DNA from: Dokdonella_A sp963834755
GTDB lineage: Bacteria; Pseudomonadota; Gammaproteobacteria; Xanthomonadales; Rhodanobacteraceae
NCBI GenBank assembly: GCA_963834755.1
Contig: CAWICQ010000012.1
Span: forward strand, 558,001-622,000
Direction: 5' to 3'
DNA length: 64,000 bases
Part shown: positions 42,271 through 51,778 of the stretch, one piece after another
How positions within the stretch are numbered: the first letter of the stretch is position 1
Layout: every line of letters starts with the position of its first letter
Notes under the pieces: model-generated
Seen by the model: only the letters and a program-made list of their open reading frames with translations
Told to the model about the DNA's origin: nothing
Database searches by the model: none
Made by a program: the position numbers and the translations under genes

Positions 42271-44034
42271 TTATGCCGCAAATTGCAGACGCGCCAGCTC
42301 CGCGTAAAGACCATCCTGGCGCACCAGCTCGGCGTGCGTACCCTGCGCGACGATGCGGCCGCCGTCCATAACGACGATGCGGTCGGCGCGCTGCACGGTT
42401 GCGAGGCGATGCGCGATGACCAGCGTCGTGCGCCCGTGCATCAGCCGTTCCAGAGCTTGCTGAACGTAGTGCTCGGATTGCGCATCGAGGCTCGACGTCG
42501 CTTCGTCTAGCAGCAGAATGGGCGCGTCGCGCAACAGCGCGCGTGCGATCGCGACGCGCTGCTGCTGTCCGCCGGAAAGCCGCACACCGCGTTCGCCGAG
42601 ATAGGTCTCGTAGCGTTCCGGCAATGCGTCGAGGAAGTCGTGCGCCTCGGCTGCGCGAGCGGCGGCGAAGATCGCATCGGCGTCCGCTTGGCTGCGGCCG
42701 AATCCGATGTTGTCCGCCGCGCTCGCACCGAACAACACCGGGTCCTGCGGCACTAGCGCGAAGCTGCCGCGGAGTTCGGGCAGCGCAAGCGCGCGCAGAT
42801 CAATGCCGTCGAGCGTGATGCGGCCTTGCTGCGGATCGTGGAAACGCAGCAGCAGCTGGAATACCGTGCTCTTGCCCGCGCCCGAAGGTCCGACCAGCGC
42901 GACGGTTTCGCCGGGCTCGATCGCTAGCGAAAAGTCGTGCAGCGCGGCGCGATCCGGGCGCGACGGATAGCGAAACTCGACATGCTCGAAGCGCACCGCG
43001 CCACGCACCGGCGCGGCCAGCGGCGCGATGGTTTTCGGCGAGCGGATTTCCGCGATCGTGTCGAGCAATTCGCCGATCCGGCCGAGCGCGCCGGCCGCGC
43101 GCAGGAGATCGCCCCAGACCTCGGTCAATGCGCCGACCGAACCGCCGGCGAGAATCGCATACAGAACGAACTGGCTCAGCACGCCGACCGCCATGGTGCC
43201 GGCAATGACGGCTTTTGCGCCGGCCCACAGCACGAGCGTGATCGCGCCGAATGTCAGCAGGATCACCAATGCGGTCAGCGTGCCGGTGGTGCCGATGCGG
43301 CGCCGCGCAGTCGCGAGTGCGCGCGCGACCGCGGCGGAATAACGCGCAGATTCCTGCGGCTCACGCGTGTAGGCCTGCACAGTGTGCATGGCGTTCAATG
43401 CTTCGCTCGCAATCGCGGACGCGTCGGCGATGCGATCCTGGCTCTCGCGCGAGAGCTTCTGCACGCGACGCCCGAAGATCACGATCGGCAGCACGACCGC
43501 CGGAATCACCAGCGCGGAGAGTCCTGCCAGGCGCGGGCTCGAAAGAATCATCATCGCCGCCGCACCGAGCAGCGTCACGACGCTGCGCAGCGCGACCGAA
43601 AGCGTCGACCCGACCACCGTTTGCACGAGCTCGGTATCGGCGGCGAGACGCGAGACCAACTCGCCGGTACGCGTTTTCTCGAAGAACGCCTGATCGAGCG
43701 TCAACAGATGATCGTAAAGCGTTCGGCGCAAATCGGCCGCGACGCGCTCGCCGAGCAAACTCACGCAGAAGAAGCGCGCGGCGGTCGCGACCGCGAGCAC
43801 GGCGGCTACGGCAAAAAGTCCGAGAAAACTCGCATTGATCGTCGCCGCGTCGGCGTTGGCGAAGCCGCGGTCGATCATGACGCGCACGGCCTGCGGCAGG
43901 GTCAGCGTCGCCGCGGACGACATCGCGAGGAAGGTGAGCCAGCCGAAGATCAGCGCGCGATGCGGCGCAAGATGCGGCAGCAGACGGAACAGCGTGTGCA
44001 GGCGGCGCGGAGAAGCGGTCGGGGTGTCGGTCAT
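42271..44034 (-). CDS. ABC exporter, MsbA/LmrA-like half-transporter
   Basis: 587 residues, a fused membrane-nucleotide-binding half-transporter that works as a homodimer. Six helices in about 28-310 and the coupling segment VQAYTREPQE are followed by Walker A GPSGAGKST, Q-loop LVPQDPVLF, signature LSGGQQQR, Walker B LLLDEATSSLD and H-loop VIAHRLATV, all intact. It may flip lipids or export drugs or peptides; no neighbouring gene tells which. E. coli MsbA is 582 residues, but overall resemblance to other exporters is equally possible. Confidence 0.92.
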   Translation of the reverse strand: MTDTPTASPRRLHTLFRLLPHLAPHRALIFGWLTFLAMSSAATLTLPQAVRVMIDRGFANADAATINASFLGLFAVAAVLAVATAARFFCVSLLGERVAADLRRTLYDHLLTLDQAFFEKTRTGELVSRLAADTELVQTVVGSTLSVALRSVVTLLGAAAMMILSSPRLAGLSALVIPAVVLPIVIFGRRVQKLSRESQDRIADASAIASEALNAMHTVQAYTREPQESARYSAAVARALATARRRIGTTGTLTALVILLTFGAITLVLWAGAKAVIAGTMAVGVLSQFVLYAILAGGSVGALTEVWGDLLRAAGALGRIGELLDTIAEIRSPKTIAPLAAPVRGAVRFEHVEFRYPSRPDRAALHDFSLAIEPGETVALVGPSGAGKSTVFQLLLRFHDPQQGRITLDGIDLRALALPELRGSFALVPQDPVLFGASAADNIGFGRSQADADAIFAAARAAEAHDFLDALPERYETYLGERGVRLSGGQQQRVAIARALLRDAPILLLDEATSSLDAQSEHYVQQALERLMHGRTTLVIAHRLATVQRADRIVVMDGGRIVAQGTHAELVRQDGLYAELARLQFAA

Positions 44035-44101
44035 CGGGAGCTCGCCGGGTGCGCTCGCATCGACATGCGGCCTCGCCGCGGGTGTTCAAGCGCTCGATTG
44101 C

Positions 44102-44692
44102 TCATATCGCGACGACCTGGCCGCGACCGCGGGTCACATCGCCCACGCGCGCGATGAGTGCCGACACCTCGGTCTCGGGCAACTCGAGCTCGAGCTCCAC
44201 GCCGTCCTCAAGAAAATGCTCGTCCCGCTTGATCGCGGCATGATCGCGCAACCAGGCGTGCAGCGCCGCGGCGGAGGCGAAATCGCAGCGTACGCGTACG
44301 ACGGCGAGCGTGACCTTGGGCCGTTTCGCGGCGAGCCGCAGGCATTCGGCCGCGCACCCGCCGTACGCGCGCGCCAAGCCGCCCGCGCCGAGCTTGATGC
44401 CGCCGAACCAGCGTGTCACGACCACGACGACACCGTCGACCTTCTGCCCGTCGATCGCCTGAAGGATCGGCTTGCCAGCGGTCCCGGCGGGTTCGCCGTC
44501 GTCGTTGAAGCGGTAAAGCGGACCGATGCGATACGCCCAGCAATGGTGTGTCGCATCGCGCTCGCCGATGCCCGCCACGAAGGCGAGCGCCGCGTCGACA
44601 TCATCGATCGGGTAAGCGCGCGCAAGAAAACGGCTCTTGCGCACCTCCTGCTGGAGGCGCGCTTCGCCGGTGATGACGAACATCGTGGACAT
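44102..44692 (-). CDS. yigZ: YigZ/IMPACT family protein
   Basis: 196 residues of the UPF0029/YigZ family. The N-terminal IMPACT domain has KSRFLARAYPI, HHCWAYRIG, DDGEPAGTAGKPIL and GIKLGAGGLARAYGG. A shorter C-terminal DUF1949-like domain follows. Proposed links to translation and GCN-type regulation in eukaryotes do not fix its function in bacteria. It lies between the ABC exporter gene and the M14 gene, all on the minus strand, with 67-77 bp gaps. Confidence 0.93.
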   Translation of the reverse strand: MSTMFVITGEARLQQEVRKSRFLARAYPIDDVDAALAFVAGIGERDATHHCWAYRIGPLYRFNDDGEPAGTAGKPILQAIDGQKVDGVVVVVTRWFGGIKLGAGGLARAYGGCAAECLRLAAKRPKVTLAVVRVRCDFASAAALHAWLRDHAAIKRDEHFLEDGVELELELPETEVSALIARVGDVTRGRGQVVAI

Positions 44693-44704
44693 GCGCCAGC
44701 ATAC

Positions 44705-44759
44705 GCAGGCGAGCGCGGGATCGCTCGCCTGCAGTCGGTGGAAGGGCGAATCGCCCTTC
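44705..44759 (-). terminator. Paired hairpins after the M14 carboxypeptidase gene
   Basis: Two perfect inverted repeats lie 11-65 bp beyond the M14 stop codon on the transcribed strand. The first is GAAGGGCGA/TCGCCCTTC (9 bp, single-base loop) and the second GCAGGCGAGCG/CGCTCGCCTGC (11 bp, 6-nt loop). No T-run follows. They probably shield the 3' end or act with Rho. Confidence 0.5.
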
Positions 44760-44769
44760 GGATGCCGGA

Positions 44770-47295
44770 TTAAGGATCGAATCCGTCGGCAAAGATGCGA
44801 TCGCTAATCTGTCCTGCGATGCAGGCGTCGCCGCCGGCGGCGAGGCGGATATTGTCGATGGCCCAACCGGGCGCGTTCTGGAAGCTGTCGCTCTGCAGAC
44901 GGAAGCGGACTTTCAACGTCGCCGCGCCATTCGCATCGGCCGGCAGACTGACATGGTGCGTCTGCCAGCTGCTCTGGCCTGAGCACGAATAGACGCCATT
45001 CCAGGTCGATCCGTTAGTGCTGTACTCGACGTAGCCATAGTCGTAGCCGGATTCGGTGTCGCAACGATCGTCGAAGTCGAGCGTGACGTCGCTGTAGCCG
45101 GTCAGATCGTAGGACGTCGCCGTGGTCAGCGATCTGCTGATGTTGTCCTGGTAGTTCGGTGTGTTCCACACGTGGGTCGTGTCGCTGCCGACGCCATTGA
45201 CGATGACCCACGGCGATTGCGCGGTCCACAACGAGCCGCCGTTCTCGACGTCGTCGGAGAAGATCTCGCAGTCGTGCAACAGCGCGAAGTTCTGCGTCAC
45301 CGCGCCGCCTCCGGCGAGCGCGATGCCTTGAACGGCCTGAGTCAGATAACGCGGCGCGCTGACCGTGACGTTGAACGTGCCTGCGAACGTGTGCGCGGTG
45401 TAATCGCCGCTCGTCGCATCGCTCGTCGTCTGTCGCGTTTCGCCGTCGTCGGGATTGTTGAGCGCCACCGTCGCTGCGACCGCGTCGCCGGTCGCGAGAT
45501 CGCTGACTCGGCCGTCGAGCGTGCTGATTTCATCGGCGGCGCCGACATCGAAGAACGCGGCGTTCGGCGTGCCGGCGTTGCTGTTGACGTCGGTCGCCTG
45601 CACGTAGACGAAGTGACGCCCGGACGAAAGGCCCGTGGTTGCAATCGTGCCGATGCCGACTTCGGCCGACGAATCGAAGGCGCCGTCGCTGGCCTGCAGC
45701 GCCGTGCCGGGATCCGTGCCGTCCCACGGCAACGCATCGAGATACGCGAGCGCGCTCGCGATATTGTGCACCGGCTGCGTGCCGTTCGAATTGTTGAAGC
45801 GGCTGCTGTCGAGGTTCGCCTGCAGGTTCAAGGTGTCGCCGGCGATGACGAGGTCCGGAGATGCGGTGACCTGGATCGTGTCCGGGCCGAGCGGCAACTG
45901 ATAAGGCGCGTGCAGCGTGCGTGCGACGTAGCGCAGTGCATCGAGGTTCGTCGGCGCGGTGTTCGCTTCGAACGTCGCGCAATCCTCGAAGAAATCGAAG
46001 CCGTTGGTTTCGATCGTGAACGCTGCGACGCCGAGCAGGCCGTACATCGAGTCGTCCGTCGTGCCATCGGTGAAGTAGAGCTCGTTCGATTGCTCGGGCG
46101 TGTAGCCGTTGAAATAGGCCATCCGGCGACCAAGCGTGGTCAGCGCGGTCACGTTCGGCGAATCGGTTTGCGTGTCGCCCCACGGCCACAATATGAGCGC
46201 CGCGTTGCTGTGCATGTCGATGAACACGCCGCTGGTATCGTCGGGCGCAACATCGCCGCCGTCGCCCGACGGATTCGCAGGATCCATCGGCCCGTTGCGG
46301 CGGTCGGCGAAAAGGCCACCGGTGCAATTGCCGTCGCTGTCACACGTGCCGGCGACGTACGAGAAGAGATTGGTCGTTTCCGGTTCCGGCGTGCCCTGGA
46401 TGTGGAGGTTGTGGTTGCTGCCGTCCTGATACGGACCGTGGAAGGTCTGACTGCAGGCGTTGTCGTCAGATCCGCCGCCGAGCAGGATGTTCCAGTGCCA
46501 TGGGAAATTGCGATTGAGATCGATGCCGAACTGCGAAAACTCGTCGTCTCCGCACTGGTTGACGTTGCCGAAAGCGTCGTCCATGTTTTTGCGGTGGTAG
46601 ATCTGCTGCTCGGCTTCCTTGCGCGCCTCCGGGTTCGCCTGCAGGATCAAATGGAAATCGTTGTGATCGACGAGCCACGTCGCCTCGGGATCGCTGCCGT
46701 AATTGTTGACGAGCCATTCTGCGAAGCGCGTGCCGATCTCGGCCGGCGTGTATTCGCGCGCATGGATCGAGAAATACGCGGCCATCTTCGGGCGGTCGGG
46801 ATCGTCGGCGAGCGTCGCGAAGTTCGTGATGTGCATCGCGAACATCTCGTAACCTTGCGTCGGATCCTGGGTCTTCTGCCAGGCCGGGCCGATATCGTCG
46901 ATGGCGGCGATATCCGGATGACCGGAAGAGAGGTCGTCCATCGTCTGGTAGGTTTCCTCGACGGTGCGGAAGCACTCGTAACCCGGAATGCCGTTGAGGC
47001 CGAGACCGCGTGATGCCGCCAGCGTGGCCTTCGAATAGAACTCGCGGAGGCGTGCCGTCGCGGCCTGGTCGATCGTGACGGTGAGGCCTTCGGCTTCGAG
47101 CGCGGCGATGCCTCGACCGGTGGTGTCGACGCGCAGCACGTTCCGCTTCTTGTCGAGGATGACGTGCTCGAAGTGTCTGGCGGCGCGCTGCAACGCGGCC
47201 TGGTCCGGATAGTGGGCCTCGACGACCCAATCCTCGGCGCGCGCCGCCTGCATCGACGCGAACGCGACGAGGACTCCGAATAAAGTCTTGCGCAT
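44770..47295 (-). CDS. Secreted M14 zinc carboxypeptidase with C-terminal IFADGFDP tail
   Basis: 841 residues with a signal peptide (1-20, cleavage after ARA). The M14 domain keeps the zinc ligands His178 and Glu181 in HAREYTPAE, a later His in FIDMHSNAALILWPW, and the general base Glu in FTIETNGFDFF. Beyond about 500 come beta-rich domains, one like a carboxypeptidase regulatory domain, and a MAM/jelly-roll-like stretch. The C-terminus IFADGFDP recurs in secreted proteins of Dokdonella-type bacteria and may be a sorting tail. The ATG at 47295 follows a G-rich SD. Peptide substrate unknown. Confidence 0.9.
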   Translation of the reverse strand: MRKTLFGVLVAFASMQAARAEDWVVEAHYPDQAALQRAARHFEHVILDKKRNVLRVDTTGRGIAALEAEGLTVTIDQAATARLREFYSKATLAASRGLGLNGIPGYECFRTVEETYQTMDDLSSGHPDIAAIDDIGPAWQKTQDPTQGYEMFAMHITNFATLADDPDRPKMAAYFSIHAREYTPAEIGTRFAEWLVNNYGSDPEATWLVDHNDFHLILQANPEARKEAEQQIYHRKNMDDAFGNVNQCGDDEFSQFGIDLNRNFPWHWNILLGGGSDDNACSQTFHGPYQDGSNHNLHIQGTPEPETTNLFSYVAGTCDSDGNCTGGLFADRRNGPMDPANPSGDGGDVAPDDTSGVFIDMHSNAALILWPWGDTQTDSPNVTALTTLGRRMAYFNGYTPEQSNELYFTDGTTDDSMYGLLGVAAFTIETNGFDFFEDCATFEANTAPTNLDALRYVARTLHAPYQLPLGPDTIQVTASPDLVIAGDTLNLQANLDSSRFNNSNGTQPVHNIASALAYLDALPWDGTDPGTALQASDGAFDSSAEVGIGTIATTGLSSGRHFVYVQATDVNSNAGTPNAAFFDVGAADEISTLDGRVSDLATGDAVAATVALNNPDDGETRQTTSDATSGDYTAHTFAGTFNVTVSAPRYLTQAVQGIALAGGGAVTQNFALLHDCEIFSDDVENGGSLWTAQSPWVIVNGVGSDTTHVWNTPNYQDNISRSLTTATSYDLTGYSDVTLDFDDRCDTESGYDYGYVEYSTNGSTWNGVYSCSGQSSWQTHHVSLPADANGAATLKVRFRLQSDSFQNAPGWAIDNIRLAAGGDACIAGQISDRIFADGFDP

Positions 47296-47459
47296 GATGA
47301 TCGACCCCCCAAAGGAAGGCGCGATCATAGCCGGCGAAAGTCCGCCGCGACAGCGGCCGGTCGTGAAAAATGCGATGAATTCAGATTCGCCGATTGTAAA
47401 GAAACACGGGTCCGCAAGGCGTGCCGATCTCAGCCGCTCCGGTGCGGCGCAAGACGGAG

Positions 47460-48302
47460 TTATTCGAGCTGCGCTTTCGCCCATGCCGCATCGAGCGCCT
47501 CCATCGCATCGCGCGGCTTGATCTTGGCAGCCTTGTGATAGGCCTCGGCGGCATCGTCTTCGCGCTTGTCGCCATGCAGCAGCAACAATGCGTTGCCGTA
47601 TTCGATCCAGGCGATCGGCGAATCCGGGGTCAGCTTCAGCGCCTGCTTGAGATTTTTCTCGGCGTCATTCGCATTTGCGCCGTACGTCAGTTTGGCCAGC
47701 ATGCCGCCGACCTTGGCGACGATCTCCGCGTGATATACGCCGAGGGCGGTATGCGCTTCCGCGTGCCTGGGCGCGAGCTCCAGCGTCGCATCCAGCGCTT
47801 CGCGCACCTTGCCGGCGAGACCCTGCGCCAGCGCCTTGCCGATCGAAATGGTCTGGCTGAGACGGCCGAGCGCGAACGCGCGCCGGTAATGCGAGTTGGC
47901 TTCTTCAGGCAACGCGGCAACCGCTTCGTCGGCGAGAGCGACCAGACTTTCGTAGCGCGCCGTCTTGGTCGGCGCATCGTCGACGAGATAGGTCGCATGG
48001 ATGCCGCCGGCCTTGACCGCGACCGAAGCGCCGAGCGCTTTCAACGCGACGCCGGTATCGTGCGCGTGCTGAAAATCGCCGCGATGGAATGCGCGCCATG
48101 CGTCCTGAAGTTGAGTTGCGATCGCTGCCGCGTCCTTGCCGAGCCTGGGATTCTTTTTCAGCAGCGCGGCGATGCGTTTCTCGTCGGGAAAGGGTTCCTG
48201 ATCGCCGGCGTGCAAGGCGGACCACGCCTTGGCGAGCTTGGCGCCGTCGTAGTCGAACGCCTTGTCGGAGTAGGGAAATGCAGCCCAGGCCTTCTTCGCC
48301 AT
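47460..48302 (-). CDS. TPR-repeat protein
   Basis: 280 residues, helical. Several TPR-like units are visible, e.g. LPEEANSHYRRAFALGRLSQ, LELAPRHAEAHTALGVYHAEI and LKLTPDSPIAWIEYGNALLL, with the last helix in AAEAYHKAAKIKPRDAMEALD. There is no signal peptide or membrane helix, so it is probably a cytoplasmic scaffold. GAGGA about 8 bp upstream supports the ATG at 48302; an ATG at 48353 would add 17 charged residues. Divergent from ligA. Partner unknown. Confidence 0.82.
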   Translation of the reverse strand: MAKKAWAAFPYSDKAFDYDGAKLAKAWSALHAGDQEPFPDEKRIAALLKKNPRLGKDAAAIATQLQDAWRAFHRGDFQHAHDTGVALKALGASVAVKAGGIHATYLVDDAPTKTARYESLVALADEAVAALPEEANSHYRRAFALGRLSQTISIGKALAQGLAGKVREALDATLELAPRHAEAHTALGVYHAEIVAKVGGMLAKLTYGANANDAEKNLKQALKLTPDSPIAWIEYGNALLLLHGDKREDDAAEAYHKAAKIKPRDAMEALDAAWAKAQLE

Positions 48303-48459
48303 CGTCGGATCCTCGTCCTTGTCCTTGAAGCTACGAGCTTTGAACGCGACCATTTGAACACGCTTGCGATCGTCCGCCAACGCCGGCCCGCGGCGAGCCG
48401 GTAAACTCCGCCGACCAGCCCTGACGCCCTTGAGTCCGCCGGCGAGTCCGGCCCGCGCA

Positions 48460-50823
48460 ATGACCCGAAAATCGACCGATTCGAACGCTCCCTCGGCTCG
48501 CGCCGAGGAACTCCGCCGTCGCATCGACGACGCGAACTATCGCTACCACGTGCTCGACGAGCCGACGATCGCCGACATCGAGTACGACAAGATGATGCGC
48601 GAGCTGCAGGAGATCGAAGCCGCGCATCCAAAGCTCGCGACGCCGGATTCGCCGACGCAGCGCGTCGGCGCGGCGCCGCTCAGCTCGTTCGCCGAAGTGC
48701 ACCACGAGATTCCGATGCTGTCGCTCGCCAACGCGTTCGCGGAAGATGAAGTGCGCGATTTTGTGCGCCGCATCGAGCAGAAACTCGAACGCGGGGCCCC
48801 GCAATTCTCCGTCGAACCGAAATTCGATGGTCTCGCGATCAGTTTGCGCTATGAGAACGGAATTCTCGTGCGCGGCGCGACGCGAGGCGACGGCGAAACC
48901 GGCGAGGACGTGACTGCGAACCTGCGCACGATCAAGTCGATTCCATTGCGCCTGCACGGCAACGGTTGGCCGCGCGTGCTCGAAGTCCGCGGCGAGGTGT
49001 ACATGCCGCGTGCGGCGTTCGAGAAATACAACGACGAAGCGCGTGCGCGCGGCGGCAAAGTACTGGTCAATCCGCGCAACGGCGCGGCCGGCAGCGTACG
49101 TATGAAAGACCCGGCCGAGACCGCGAAACGTCCGCTCGCATTCTATGCGTATGCGGTCGGCGTCGTCGAAGGCGGAACGTTGCCAACGACGCATTCGGCG
49201 ACGCTCGCGGCATTCAAGAAATGGGGTTTGCCGGTGAGTGGGCTGATCGATACCGCGCGCGGCGCCGATGCGTGTCTCGGCTACTACGCGCGTATCGGCA
49301 AGCAGCGCGACAAGCTGCCGTTCGATATCGACGGCGTCGTCTACAAGCTCGACGACTACGCCGGCCAGCGCGCGATGGGCTTCGTCGGCCGTGCGCCGCG
49401 CTGGGCGATCGCGCACAAATTCCCGGCGCAGGAGCAGCAGACGACGGTCGAGGCCATCGAGATCAACATCGGGCGTACCGGCGCCGCGACGCCAACCGCG
49501 CGCTTCGCGCCGGTGCACGTCGGCGGTGTCACGGTGACCAACGCGACGCTGCACAATGCGGACCAGGTCGCGCGCCTCGATGTGCGCGTCGGCGATACCG
49601 TGATCGTGCGTCGCGCCGGCGACGTGATTCCCGAAGTGGTTCGCGTCGTTCTCGAACACCGTCCGCCACGCACGAAACCATGGAAGATGCCGGCGCATTG
49701 TCCGATCTGCGGCTCGGACATCGTGCGCGAGGAAGGCGAGTCCGTATCGCGCTGCATCGGCGAGCTGACCTGCACGGCGCAGCGCACGCAGGCGCTGTTC
49801 CATTTCGCGTCGCGCCGCGCGATGGACATCGAAGGTCTCGGCGAGCGCTACATCGACGAGCTCGGCGATCTCGGCTATGTCAAATCGGTCGCCGACCTTT
49901 ACAAGCTGCACCTGGACGACCTGCTCGAAATGAAGCGCCGCGCCGACGAGCGCGACGGAACGACGCCGGAAACCGTGAAGTCCGGCAAAGTAGCGACGAA
50001 GTGGGCCGAGAACTTGATCGAAGCGATCGAGCACAGTCGACGCACGACGCTGGATCGGTTCCTGTATGCACTCGGCATCCAGCATGTCGGCGAAAGCACC
50101 GCGAAGGCGCTCTCGATCTGGTTCGGTGATCTCGGTCTGATCCGACACTTGCCGTGGCCGATCTTGAAGCTCGTGCCCGATATCGGCGGCGAAGTGGCGC
50201 GCGCGATCGATGCATTCTTCCAGCAGCAAGGCAACCAGCGCGTCATCGACGATCTGCTCGCGCGCGGCGTCGTTATCACCGATGCGCATCCGCCGTCGGC
50301 GAAGCTGCGTTCATCGCTCGACCTCGCCAGCGTGCTGACCGAGCTTGAAGTGCCCAAGCTCACGGAAAAGCGGGCGGAACAGGTGGCTGTCGCATTCGAT
50401 TCAATTGCGACGCTCGCCAGGGCGAAGATTGCGGCGCTTGTCGAAACGGGCCTGCCTCAGGACACCGCCGATGCGCTGCACGAATTTCTGAGCGTGCCGG
50501 AGAGCCGCGATCTCGTCCAGCGCTGCGCGAAAGCCGTCGAACAATTGCGCAAGGCGACCCAGAGCGCTGCGGCCGATAAAGCGGGTCCGCTCGACGGACA
50601 AACGGTCGTCTTGACCGGTTCGCTGTCATCGCTGACGCGCGACGAAGCGAAAGGTGAGCTCGAATCGCTGGGCGCAAAAGTCGCGGGCAGCGTGTCGAAG
50701 AAAACCGCGTTCGTCGTCGCCGGTGACGCGGCCGGCTCGAAGCTCGACAAGGCGACGGAGCTCGGCGTCGACATCTGGGACGAAGCGCGCCTGCTCGAAT
50801 TCCTGCGTAAGCACCATGCGTGA
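48460..50823 (+). CDS. ligA: NAD-dependent DNA ligase
   Basis: 787 residues, longer than E. coli LigA (671) but like Xanthomonas LigA. The adenylation domain has Lys121 in VEPKFDGLAIS, GATRGDGETGEDVT, EVRGEVYMP and DGVVYKLDD. The OB fold is followed by the zinc site CPICGS...RCIGELTC, helix-hairpin-helix repeats (FASRRAMDIEGLGERYIDEL onward) and a C-terminal BRCT domain (GQTVVLTGSLSSLTRDEAK). It seals nicks in replication and repair. A frame from 48364 exists, but MTRKSTDS is the better start. The 3' end overlaps epmA by 8 nt. Confidence 0.96.
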   Translation: MTRKSTDSNAPSARAEELRRRIDDANYRYHVLDEPTIADIEYDKMMRELQEIEAAHPKLATPDSPTQRVGAAPLSSFAEVHHEIPMLSLANAFAEDEVRDFVRRIEQKLERGAPQFSVEPKFDGLAISLRYENGILVRGATRGDGETGEDVTANLRTIKSIPLRLHGNGWPRVLEVRGEVYMPRAAFEKYNDEARARGGKVLVNPRNGAAGSVRMKDPAETAKRPLAFYAYAVGVVEGGTLPTTHSATLAAFKKWGLPVSGLIDTARGADACLGYYARIGKQRDKLPFDIDGVVYKLDDYAGQRAMGFVGRAPRWAIAHKFPAQEQQTTVEAIEINIGRTGAATPTARFAPVHVGGVTVTNATLHNADQVARLDVRVGDTVIVRRAGDVIPEVVRVVLEHRPPRTKPWKMPAHCPICGSDIVREEGESVSRCIGELTCTAQRTQALFHFASRRAMDIEGLGERYIDELGDLGYVKSVADLYKLHLDDLLEMKRRADERDGTTPETVKSGKVATKWAENLIEAIEHSRRTTLDRFLYALGIQHVGESTAKALSIWFGDLGLIRHLPWPILKLVPDIGGEVARAIDAFFQQQGNQRVIDDLLARGVVITDAHPPSAKLRSSLDLASVLTELEVPKLTEKRAEQVAVAFDSIATLARAKIAALVETGLPQDTADALHEFLSVPESRDLVQRCAKAVEQLRKATQSAAADKAGPLDGQTVVLTGSLSSLTRDEAKGELESLGAKVAGSVSKKTAFVVAGDAAGSKLDKATELGVDIWDEARLLEFLRKHHA

Positions 50824-51778
50824 GCCGTCGATCGCACGCGCGTCGCTCGAGCTGCGCGCGAATCTTTACGCGCTGATCCGCCATTTCTTCGCCGAGCGCG
50901 GCGTGCTCGAAGTCGAGACGCCGATGTTGAGCGAAGCCGGCAACACGGAACCGAACATCGAAAGTTTCAGCACCGTATTCAGCGGGCCCGCCGCGGCGAA
51001 TCCCGGCGAACGCTGGCTGCGCACATCGCCCGAGCACGCGCTGAAACGACTGCTGGCTGCGGGTATCGGCGATTGCTACGAGCTCGGCCGCGTGTTTCGC
51101 AACGGCGAAGCAGGGCGTCGGCATAATCCAGAATTCACGATGCTCGAATGGTATCGCGTCGGCTTCGATCATCACCGGCTGATGCGCGAGTGCGCGAAAT
51201 TCGTCGGCGTGGCGCTGGAGTCGGTCGGGCGATCCGCGAATGTCGTCGAGCAGAGTTATCGCGAGCTTTTCCTGACCGCGCTCGACATCGATCCATTCGT
51301 TGCTCCGATCGATCGGCTACGCGAGCCGCTCGCCGAATCGCAAATTGATCTGCAAGGTCTTTCGCGCGATGACTGGCTCGATCTTCTGCTTACGCTCCGC
51401 CTGCAGCCCGCGTTCCCGTTGGACCGGATCACGCTCGTCTACGATTTTCCGGCGTCGCAATGCGCGCTGGCCAAAGTGCGCAACGCCGATCCGCCGGTGG
51501 CCGAACGCTTCGAGCTTTTTATCGGCCCCTCCGAGCTGGCCAACGGCTACCACGAATTGACCGATCCGAGCGAACAGCGCGCGCGCTTCGAACGCGACAA
51601 CGTGCGCCGGCGCGCGCGCGGGCAGCGCGAGGTCCGCATCGACGAGCGCTTTCTCGCTGCGTTGCCGCGTCTTCCGGCCTGCGCCGGCGTTGCGCTCGGC
51701 ATCGAACGTTTGCTGATGTGCCTCGCCGGAACGGACGACATCGGCGACGTCATCGCATTTCCATTTGCCGACGCGTGA
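50816..51778 (+). CDS. epmA: EF-P--(R)-beta-lysine ligase
   Basis: 320 residues, a lysyl-tRNA synthetase core without an anticodon domain. Class II motifs: EVETPMLSEAGNTEPNI, RTSPEHALKRLLAAG, RVFRNGEAGRRHNPEFTMLEW and, at the end, GVALGIERLLMC. EpmA attaches beta-lysine to a conserved lysine of elongation factor P, which helps the ribosome past polyproline. The start overlaps ligA by 8 nt, so it is coupled. The 3' end overlaps the convergent sensor-kinase gene by 29 bp. Confidence 0.94.
   Translation: MREPSIARASLELRANLYALIRHFFAERGVLEVETPMLSEAGNTEPNIESFSTVFSGPAAANPGERWLRTSPEHALKRLLAAGIGDCYELGRVFRNGEAGRRHNPEFTMLEWYRVGFDHHRLMRECAKFVGVALESVGRSANVVEQSYRELFLTALDIDPFVAPIDRLREPLAESQIDLQGLSRDDWLDLLLTLRLQPAFPLDRITLVYDFPASQCALAKVRNADPPVAERFELFIGPSELANGYHELTDPSEQRARFERDNVRRRARGQREVRIDERFLAALPRLPACAGVALGIERLLMCLAGTDDIGDVIAFPFADA

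Noticed and set aside
47393..47417. Promoter for the M14 gene (TTGCGG...TACAAT)
   Set aside because: Spacer is 13 bp, too short; the -10 alone is not enough.
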